From Lottia gigantea (taxonomy: Eukaryota > Mollusca > Gastropoda > Lottiidae), in contig NW_008708898.1 of assembly GCF_000327385.1 (NCBI RefSeq), positions 1,575,483-1,639,482 of the forward strand: DNA of 64,000 nt. Direction: 5' to 3'. A model generated the notes under the pieces. That model saw only the letters and a list, made by a program, of their open reading frames with translations. It made no database searches and was not told the origin of the DNA. A program made the translations under genes and the position numbers. The stretch's first letter is position 1. Every line of letters begins with the position of its first letter. Shown here piece after piece: positions 48,746-57,757 of the stretch.

Positions 48746-49474
48746 GGGACAAGGGGGTATATTCAAATTGAGTGACGATACGAAGTAATGCTGATTCCTG
48801 ATTTTAATAATATTTATAGGCGGTTAACGTTATCTCAATCAGGTCAAGGTATATAACGATTCAAGTCCGCTTTAATTTGAAGTAGTTTTTATTGCAGTGA
48901 TAAATAAGCCGATTGGATATTGGTATTGTTTTGCAATATTTTTTTTTCTTTTTTGGCATTCATTTAAAAATAAAAAGTTCGTTGTGAATGATAGATTTCT
49001 CTTTGGCGCTCTCTCGAATGGCGAGCCATAAAAATCATCTATAGATAGGGTTGCAGAATAGATATTTACTATATGATTCCATAAAGTGCAATAACTTAAT
49101 ATTAAATCCATTTATCTTAGCGACACCTCCCTGTCGTTGGTAAGGATATGCTGTGAATCTTTTCAAAACATGAACAAATACTTTTGTTCGAATTTTCATT
49201 CTCACAATGAGTTTACTCGAAATATAAATATAAAGGCATACAATACAAAAACAATTCTATTTAATTTATGAATTCAGTTTTATAATATTATCTTCATTAA
49301 CGTCAGTCAGCGTGTTTTGGGGTATTTTTACCTCATATTTCTTGATAAAACATACAAGTATTATCACTACTGTCATTATCAGGAGACCCTTAAAAGTACC
49401 ATTTCAAAGTAAATCATGGGAAACACGGGGAAGATAAGAGGCACCAATGGAGATTACATTTCCAGTTTACGACT
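48746..49474. other. AT-rich DNA downstream of the Ser/Thr-rich gene
   Basis: No feature is recognised. On the - strand it follows the stop codon of the gene at 49475-51059 and may contain its 3' UTR. Confidence 0.4.
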
Positions 49475-51059
49475 CTATAGTTTGACAGATTCACATGCCC
49501 CACTGACAACAAGTTCTGTTATCGAGTTCGACACAGAAGGAAATTCAAACTTCTTTGGTACAAAACTCCTTGGTGTCGGTATTGGAGACCCGGTTGGAAA
49601 ATCAAATTTGATATCGTTAACACTCTTGTGGATTGGCGTACTGTTAGAAACTATATTCGTATCTTCCACTCGTAAAGAAAGGGCTGCCGAAATAAATGCA
49701 AATAAAAAGTTACTGAGACAGCTGATAAACAAACAAATAGTATGTTAACGCTCTTAAAATGTCAAATGCTGCATATAATCTAATATAAGAGCAGTGTATT
49801 CAAAACTTGCAACGACAAAATATGCTCACCTGGTGAAAAAACGGGCGTTTCATCCAAAAAGCAATGATCTGTACTCGACAACTTTGGTTTAGCTGGAGCA
49901 TATTCTATAGAGCTACAGTTAGTAGATTCTAAATCCAGCAGTGACAAATATAGTGAACCGCTTGTAGATGAGCTGACCATTGGGGAAGACGCTGATGATG
50001 TTGCTTCTGAAGGTGGTGAAGAGAATACAGATGGGTAAGATGTAGCCGAGCCAGATGAAGATGTGGCGAACTTTATGGATGTGGTAATCAGTGATGTTGC
50101 ATTAGCTTCACGGTGGTATTCGGCACGGGATCTTTTAAGTGAGGAATGCCCCATGGCGTAGTATGTTATTTGGGATTGTGTTAAAGACAAATCGCTACAT
50201 CTTGAGATTCTTCTCAGTACTTCATTATCCTCCTGAAATCAATCACGTTATTTTACGATTTTCATCAAGAAGCTGGTAGAACCTTTTTTTTAAATGGTAA
50301 GATCTTTCATATTTGGAATGTTTTGTTTATTTATTATGGTTTATTGTTATAGTATGGTTATATTCATACTTATATCATATGCTAATTACAGAAAATAGAC
50401 CTCTGTGAATCCAATCCCAAAAATTCAATTTTTACCTACCTTATCATAATTGGATCTCTTAGCGTTGTAGTAAAGGATGTTATCGTCACTTCGGTATTGG
50501 TAGATAACTCGCGACTCATCTAAAAAAGGAATAAGTGAGTAATAAGGAAACTACTGACTCCCGGGAGTCCCTAACTATAAGGGAAAAGGTAATCATTATC
50601 CAAGAAATATAGAATTCATCGTTTGCTTTAGGGATATGTAGGGGGACATTAACAATATCATATCTCCTTATTTCAATGTGAAAATTGCATTATAATCAGT
50701 TAAAATAGAGAACAAGAAGGTTTTTAGATTTACCATTTTCATTTCCAAAAGTAGGTTATACTGCAGCCATGGTGAGGTATTCTCAATTCAGTCTGATGGT
50801 TTAAAATTCTTCTGCGATTTATATCGTGTACGACTATCTTGTAACAACATTGAATTAGATGGCTTGTTGTATAACAAATGGACATCGGCTCTTTGAGGAT
50901 ATAGTCAAAACAAAGTAATATGTGCCTCCTTAGATTTGAAATATGTGTAGCAAGGTTAAAATTTAAAATTAATAAACTCTTAATTTTTTTTTTTCAATTA
51001 AAGAATATGATATATATTTACTCACAAATGGAGTTGTTGACAAACAATATTGGCCACTC
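49475..51059 (-). CDS. 3' part of a gene for a Ser/Thr-rich protein of unknown family, at least four exons
   Basis: On the - strand the exons are 51059-51026 (34 bp, GTGAGT donor), 50519-50440, 50232-49830 and 49683-49475 (stop). All splice sites are GT-AG and the phases match throughout (1, 0, 1), giving about 240 C-terminal residues. The protein reads EWPILFVNNSIYESRVIYQY..., then a Tyr/Asp/Lys-rich stretch. A long Ser/Thr/Ala/Pro-rich, probably disordered region follows (about residues 75-130 of this part). The C-terminus contains KFDFPTGSPIPTPRSF and ends ELVVSGACESVKL. Upstream exons, including the start, were not found and may lie above 51.1 kb, where repeats intervene. I do not recognise the family. 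The + strand frame at 49416-49748 is the shadow of the last exon. Confidence 0.6.
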
Positions 51060-51355
51060 CTAACCATAATAATATCAATTATCAATAAATTTTATCTTGT
51101 CATAAACATGTAGTGTGACCTTAAGGGATTGTGGGGTTGTTTTTATATGTATTTGGGACACTATTAGCAACAATTTGCACCATTACAATTAAACGTTTTT
51201 CGTCCCTGCAATTTCTCTCAAAATAAGTGTTTGATGACGTCACTAATTCAACACAGATACTCCACTTTTGCGGATGCTGGTTCTTTTTCTACTTTAAAGA
51301 AGTAGGCAACAGAATTCAAACATGATAGAAAGAAATTTGACGATAACCCACGTCA
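51060..51355. other. Intron or upstream DNA of the Ser/Thr-rich gene
   Basis: AT-rich sequence with no recognisable exon; it leads into the mariner remnant. Confidence 0.4.
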
Positions 51356-51359
51356 TATT

Positions 51360-51835
51360 ATGTTTATAGGCATCACTCATGAGATGATTGAGCACCTTAT
51401 CATGACAAAATTTTCTGCAAGATGGGGGCCAAATCTCTGATAGTTAACGGGAAACGTGTGGGATTCTTGATGTCCCATGATACTTTATGTCGTTTTGAAC
51501 CTGGTCTCGCTTTTTCTTTGGCATAATTTGCAGTCATGGATTATACCTGGATTCACAACTTAAAACCAGAAGCCACAATTCAGTCTAAACAATGGAAGCA
51601 TCAGCAATCATCCACTCTCCAAGAGACCAAGTCAGTTCCTTCTGCTGGAAATATTATGGTTCCAGTCTTTCATGGTTTCAAAGGGTATTCTGTTGATGGA
51701 CTACCTTGATAAAAGAGATGTGACTATTAAATGAAGATATTATGCTGACCTACTGAGATAGTATCTGAGCAACTGTCCCGGTAGGATAGCATATATATCG
51801 TCCATTGATAATCGGACATCTTTCTGCATTAGTTG
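51360..51835 (+). pseudogene. Decayed mariner-type transposase
   Basis: Read on the + strand in shifting frames the segment gives THEMIEHLIMTKFSARWGPN, MDYTWIHNLKPEATIQSKQW, SVPSAGNIMVPVFHGFKG and YYADLL. These match in order the mariner transposase blocks before and after the first catalytic Asp (canonical x-D-E-x-W-x-H, here MDYTWIH). At least three stop codons and frameshifts break it. It is a plain DNA transposon relic near the Ser/Thr-rich gene. Confidence 0.8.
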
Positions 51836-52369
51836 CTAATTGGCGCGGAGGTCCAACACAATTTTCCTGTTCACATATTTATGGTTGCCATGTCCCCTTT
51901 ATTCGGCTAATTTGGCCAAGTCAGACATGTTTCAAAAAAATGCAAAAGGAACTAGCCGGTCGCCAAGGGTGACTGAACTAACCTTTTTCTTGGTCGGCTT
52001 CCAGGAGCCTTGAAGCATCGCTTGCAAAAATGTATAAACCTGGAAGAGGAACTATTTTGAGAAATGGGTGAAACCCGTAGATATAGTATGGGTCCACAGC
52101 TAAGCAAAAACATTTTCAGTCAGTACTAATAGAATGCATCTTCGACAAATTGTTCACAATGTAGGCCTAAAGTGCTTAACCCCCAGATAAAAAAAAAACT
52201 CATATAGTCGGTGATAAGAGTATCAATAAAGAAATATCAAATATAATTACAATGGTACTGATACAAGAACTCGTTTGAAAATACGTTCTTCTATAATTAA
52301 GTAATTAATTAATTAATTAATGAACTTTTGCTTTCAAAAATATTTATAATGCATAATGCAGGTATGGGT

Positions 52370-53180
52370 GAAGGGAGTTAACTGTGAAATATAGTTTATC
52401 AGAACACTGTTAATAAATAAATAATGGATGAGTTTGATTTTCTTAGTCTAGTGGTTTTGGAAGATTCTCAAAACTATCGAGCAAAATATTGGGAAATGTG
52501 TACTTTACTTTAAAAACGGGAAAAGGGAACAAGGGTGTTAACAGATGTGAAATATAGTATATCAGAACACAGTTAATTATATAGTAATTTTTAATTTTAC
52601 TTTGGTATCATATTCAACATCAAACGGTGATTTTAGATTTTGTGCAAATCAACCAAAACAAGCATAATTAAATAAAGCGATACCCAAATTGTTCGATTGA
52701 TACTTTAGATTTTTTTACTTAACACGAATAAAGCTTCATTTTTAATTGAAGATCCAAAACACTTCTATTTGCCAATGAATGGCATCGATACTCGAACAGG
52801 TATGAAAAGACTTTCTTTTCCAATAATTAATTCCAAAAAAGTTCATTTATGCTTTATGCTTGGAGACGTTCACAGGTTGGGCGATGTGTATTTCAAGGGA
52901 ATTAACAACTCTGAAATACAGTATATCAGAACACAGTTAATTATTTAATGAGCTTCTATTTCTTGGTAAGAAATTCATAATCAATACTTTGATTTTGGAG
53001 TTGATGCAAATTTTCCAAAACGTATAGATTTAAATAAAGCTATTATTAAAACAAATCTATCAGTGATAATAAAACTGAATTTTGTGAAAATATATATAAA
53101 TTTTCAATTTAAAGCTCTATTTTTAATTGGAAATTCTAAGCATTTCCTTTTTTATCTAAAAAATGTATATTAAAAGTTAA
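52370..53180. repeat. Diverged tandem repeat of long units (~160-385 bp)
   Basis: The block GTGAAATATAGTATATCAGA followed by ACACAGTTAATTA recurs at about 52386, 52549 and 52912. Following sequences (CAAAAC, AAATAAAGC, TTTTTAATTGAAGATCC and TTTTTAATTGGAAATTC) also recur in the same order. This indicates an old tandem triplication. Confidence 0.65.
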
Positions 53181-54212
53181 TCCTATTTAAAGAATTGTTT
53201 GATCATGTCTTAGATTTGGCGGCTATGAACAACCATCAATACTATTTATCGCAGGATAATAGAACAGGTCGTTACTTTTCGTACCGTACAAAAATGGGCA
53301 TTCAAAAACATATGGCCATCCCTACCTAACCCTAACAAAGTCATTTAACATCAAAAATAGCTGTAAAATAAACATACTGACATTTATGATCTATCTAGTA
53401 TAGCCTACTGTTTGAAGATGGCTTCTTTCCTCACATCTTAAGTTTCGGTAATTATCAAGGTCGTGAGTAATCGCTCTGTATTTATTTAATCAATCTATCG
53501 ACAGCTCTGATAATGCGACCCGACCCATACTGTACGGCAATAACAATATTCTGAAGCCATCAACATCAGAAAGGTTTTCTGTTCAACATTCACAAAAATA
53601 TGTTGAAGAAAATATAATTTGTAGACTGACGCCCCGTTCTCCCTTCAACTCCCCTATGTGGCAAATGAAAGATATATCAGTTATACACATTGGCAGCAAA
53701 CAAACAATAACCTTTAGTTAATTAATTAGGTTGTCATTTAGATTTGACCCCCTCACCCTTCAGAAACAATGAATTAAAGTATCAATTGGCATGATGTGAA
53801 AACTATTAGTAACTGTAAATTTATCTTGTAAAGTATCGACTAAGTATCGCGTTCAAAACGACGAATTAGGTCCAGCGGGAAAATATAACAGAAATAATTC
53901 ATAACAAATATTTATGTATATTGTAAGATGAAATGCATAAATGGTAGCAAAAAATCTACAGTTTCTCATAATCTTAAAATATTGAGTATCATTGTCGTTA
54001 ATCCACTAATCAAGGATGAAAAGGAACCGAGATATAATCCACGATACCGATTTAAATCTTTGATGGTTTCATTCTCTAACAGTTCGGTAAGTTGTTGTTT
54101 TTAGACTACCTATATAATATAGTGAGTTCTGGTCAAGGTACATCATTTCAACCTCTGGTATTCCTGAACATACATTAGTCAGCACAACATTCCTGTTAAT
54201 AATACAATAAAA
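53181..54212. other. Upstream DNA of the divergent homeobox gene
   Basis: No exon or repeat is recognised. The last 150 bases before the start codon (TATATAATA near 54112) may contain the promoter, but no clear box set like that of rx and hbn is visible. Confidence 0.4.
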
Positions 54213-55614
54213 ATGGATTTTTCACGATCATTTTGTGATGAAAGTGGTAAGTAACATATTCTTATCCGTTTGTTCTCTCTTGTTGTGAAAGCTCAGGAAA
54301 ATTGCAAGTTTTTATTGTGTCGTGTCTATTAGAGGAGATGTAAAACACAACATTTCCACAATTAACATTCATTCATCATGTTACAACCCTAAATATTCAC
54401 ATGTCGATGTCTATTTTGTAGGTTCACCATTAATGAAAGGACCACCCAAGAACCGACAAAGACGGAACCGCACATATTTCAGTGATGAATCTTTAGATCG
54501 TTTAGAAACAGTTTTCAACGAGAATCCATATCCAGATATAGTACAGAGAGAAGCTTTAGGTTTAGAATGCGGTGTCACCGAAGCTAGAATCCAGGTAAGG
54601 ATTAATAAACTAATCAAAGGGAATGTTTTTATTTGACACTGCGAATTAAAGTAATGAACGTTTCGAACATTATGGCCGATCCTGGATAATAACGATAGCG
54701 ATCCAAAACCAAAATAACAGTTTGTGGCAATAAATTGGTAGTAACTAATGAATTTTTAATATAAGGAAATATATTCATCATAAATGAGGAAGTATTTCAT
54801 AACGAAAAGATACTATAATTAACTATTTATAATGTATGTTGATTCCAATTTTACAGGTATGGTTCCAGAACCGTCGTTCCCGTAATAGGCGTACCAAGTC
54901 CAAAAAAGCGCCAAAAGCATCACCATCTTCCACTGCCTCATCATCTTCACTATCATTGTCATCTTCATCATCATCTTCGTCACCATCACCAATTAAGATC
55001 ACGCCGTTGAAACCAAAACCAATTACAACATCAGCAGCTCCTAATGTTGGATTTCAACAACCAATGCTAAGTCCATATGCCTACCCTTACATGTATAATC
55101 CAATGATGATGTCACCTATGTATCCTATGATGCCAGTTTCCAACATGTCCAGCTCTTCGTTATGGTCACCAGGTAAGATTAGATTAATTTCGTTAGCACA
55201 GCATATCACCAGGGAGATTTTAGGGGTTCGAGGGAGCATTTGTAGGTTGCCAATTCTTCTAGTTTTGAATAGCATTTCGAAAGATGATCCGTTGTTATAC
55301 GTTATTATAAAACATTGATGATCTGATTAAAAAATATTTAGATAAATTTTTATTTTTCAGTATCGTCTCCATTGAACAGAATATTTGAATTCCCATTGCC
55401 TTACTCGCCCACCCAGTCTCAACTATTAATGGGTCGATTCAGTTATCCTCTTACTCCAGAGACTAGTCCATCCACCACCGACTCACCTACTTATCTTCCA
55501 TTCCCACCAACACCACTCAATTCGATGGCGACTTCCACACCAGTTACACCAGCTATATCTAGTTCGGCAAAGGGAGATAATCGTGAAGAGGAGATCGACG
55601 TCGTTACACCCTAA
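54213..55614 (+). CDS. Divergent PRD-class (paired-like) homeodomain protein, family unassigned
   Basis: Four exons, 54213-54246, 54422-54594, 54857-55172 and 55361-55614, join in phases 1, 0 and 1 at GT-AG sites to give 258 residues. The homeodomain is near the N-terminus (about 24-83): QRRNRTYFSDESLDRLETVF, NENPYPDIVQREALGL, TEARIQ, then VWFQNRRSRNRRTK. R5, F8, L16, F20, W48, F49, N51 and R53 are kept, and P26, D27, R31, E32, E42, R44 and Q46 mark the PRD class. Q50 is present, but A54-K55-W56 of typical members is replaced by S-R-N. The intron between codons 46 and 47 matches rx and hbn. A Ser-rich tract follows, then a Tyr/Met/Pro-rich region (YAYPYMYNPMMMSPMYPMM) and a Pro/Thr-rich acidic end. 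No OAR or octapeptide is visible. AATAAA at 56273 is a good poly(A) signal. It probably binds TAAT-type DNA; its biological role is unknown. Confidence 0.85.
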
Positions 55615-56300
55615 GGCAAAGGTTACATGAATGGTTTTTGATTTAGATAAAGGGCCTTCCGCTTTATTGCAAAACATTTTCATTATCAAAAACGTCCTAA
55701 ATTATACCTGAAAATGTTTCTTAATTATGCTAATTATATCTATGTATCTAATCGATCAAACTGAATTAGTTTTCAAAGGGTTAATTAAAAACCGAGAGTA
55801 CTAATTGTTAATTAAGCAGTTCGACCTAGTTTCGGTGATTGGCCCTATACTGGCTCGTTATATTTAGTTGAAATCTTTAGAAAACCTAGGAGTCTTTTCT
55901 CTACAATTAGGTATTTATTTTACTCAAACCCGTACAGTAGTTTTCTAACATCTCTCAAAAAGCATGACGAAGTTACGTAAAGTTTTGGCGTTAATTTCTT
56001 AACTGCTGGATATTTTTAATTAAATCTTACAAAAAGCGGAATGTCCTTTTAAACGTACTAACAATTTCATTCCAGTGCTTTAAGATTGTTGTATATAATA
56101 TTCTAATATTCGTGCTTAATGTTTAATGTTTTCTAGATTTATTTATAATTCAGTGCTTTTGCTGTTAGCAAACAACCAGTGCATAACACCACTGACATTT
56201 TGTATATATGTGATAATGATGTTTTCGTGAAAATCTTGTAGTGCTTTGTTAAATAATTGTACATTATGTGTAAATAAACACTTCATGCAATCTATTTTTA
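55615..56300 (+). other. Probable 3' UTR of the divergent homeobox gene, largely made of a MITE
   Basis: From the stop to the AATAAA at 56273-56278 there are about 660 bases, of which about 400 (55651-56048) are a family B MITE. If the poly(A) signal is used, the transcript carries the MITE. Confidence 0.5.
55651..56048. mobile_element. TTAA-type MITE, family B copy 1
   Basis: About 400 bp starting AGGGCCTTCCGCTTT and ending AAGCGGAATGTCCT. It matches the reverse complement of 57255-57671 over its whole length, including the block AACTGAATTAGTTTTCAAAG and CTAGTTTCGGTGATTGG. The right flank is TTAA; the left is a mutated ATAA. It has no coding capacity. Confidence 0.75.
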
Positions 56301-57250
56301 TGTATTTTGTAAAGACAGCAACACATTCTACCCGTCAGCCTACAAAAGATTTAATTTTAGAGTTATCCCCCATTAGCTACAATCTCGTATAATCAGGTGT
56401 TGGGGTATTACCGAGTTTGGTACCTCGGGCTGTGTGTGCTTTTGGGTAGTAGTTTTTTCTTAGATGGAGACAAATGTGGGGAGAGGGAATGCAAGTGAAA
56501 GAGCCTTTGAATCGCCAATCGACGTGAACCTCTCTAAATCAATAAATCAAACACATAATCTCTATGTTGGGATTACCTTAAACGATAATAACATGTGAAC
56601 ATGCCAATTTAGGAATTCAGCTCTAGTCAGACTTTCAATCAATGAATTCCTATATAAGAGTTTATATACCTTTTGGTTGGGAAAGCAGCATACTTCTACT
56701 TTGTCGTTCTGTAGAAAAAATGTCAAGAGTGTTTCTACAGAACGGCAAAGTAGACGTATGCTACTGTAACTAATTATACGGTTCAATATGAGTGACAGTA
56801 TCAGTACCATTTTTAACGACTGTTGCGGAACATGGATTTCTTCGACAATTGCCATCCATTGCTCGTTTTCCTCATTCTTTAAAAATAATACTGGTTGATA
56901 AAGACGAAAACCCCTCTGTATTATGCTTTCAAACATGTGGCGTTTTTTTTAAAAAGAGAAAATCGTTTTTTCGTAGCTTCAAATAAGATTTAATTTCAAT
57001 GAAGAATGAAATGAAATTCAAACGATTGCGATTAAATTGCGATTAAATGTCCATAAAGAATGTCTCCTTTAACTCGTTATCTCTTGTTAAGCTCGAGCAT
57101 AGTCCATATCAACTGTTTATAAAACAGTAAGGCCTATTGTTTCATAACACCCATCTTGGACGAACAATTTTTAAAACTGGATTTATGTGTTTTATGACTC
57201 TCTGCATTTAAAAATCGTTCGGCTTTTGATTTTTACTCATTAATATCCAG
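56301..57250. other. Intergenic DNA between the two family B MITEs
   Basis: A short inverted pair (TCTACTTTGTCGTTCTGTAG near 56695 and CTACAGAACGGCAAAGTAGA near 56735) forms a near-perfect 20 bp hairpin. The short frames at 56562-56986 resemble no known protein. Confidence 0.5.
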
Positions 57251-57254
57251 TTAA

Positions 57255-57671
57255 AGAGACATTCCGGTTTTTGTAGGTCGAAATTTGCTCAAATTTGTGA
57301 AAGCTATAAAACCAAAATGTATTCCATAACGTATCTGAAAGTTATAACTAAAAAAATCAAGCTGTTAATTTTTGCAAGCTGTTAGAAAACTACTATACGG
57401 AGTAAAATAAACACATGATTAGAGAAATATATCTTTACGTTTTCGAAAGATTTCAACTAAATATAACGAGCCATTTTAAAGTCAATCACCGAAACTAGGT
57501 CATACTGCTTAATTAACAATTAGTACTCGCAGTTTTTAATTAACCCTTTTAAAAAAAATTCAGTTTGATCAAGAAGACACATAGATAAAAATAGCACACT
57601 TTAGAAATATTTTCAGGTATCATTTACGTTTTCGATAACGAAAATGGTTTACAAAAAAACCTAAGGCCCCT
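57255..57671. mobile_element. TTAA-type MITE, family B copy 2, opposite orientation
   Basis: A 417 bp element flanked by TTAA at 57251-57254 and 57672-57675. The ends are imperfect inverted repeats: AGAGACATTCCGGTTTTTG at one side and AGGGGCCTTAGGTTTTTTT from the other. It is the reverse complement of copy 1, about 1.2 kb away. Confidence 0.8.
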
Positions 57672-57757
57672 TTAAGGCACACACTTTAACAACTTGGTTA
57701 AGACTGGTGAAATTCTGTAGCTTTTTCATCTAATTTTTCCACAAAATTTCAAAAGTA

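Noticed and set aside
49416-49748. 110-codon + strand frame
   Set aside because: It is the antisense shadow of the last exon of the - strand Ser/Thr-rich gene, whose splice sites and phase fit.
50735-50790. A further exon of the Ser/Thr-rich gene ending in GAAATGAAAATG before GTAAAT
   Set aside because: The frame that would join in phase has an in-frame stop with no acceptor after it; the 34 bp exon at 51026-51059 fits instead.
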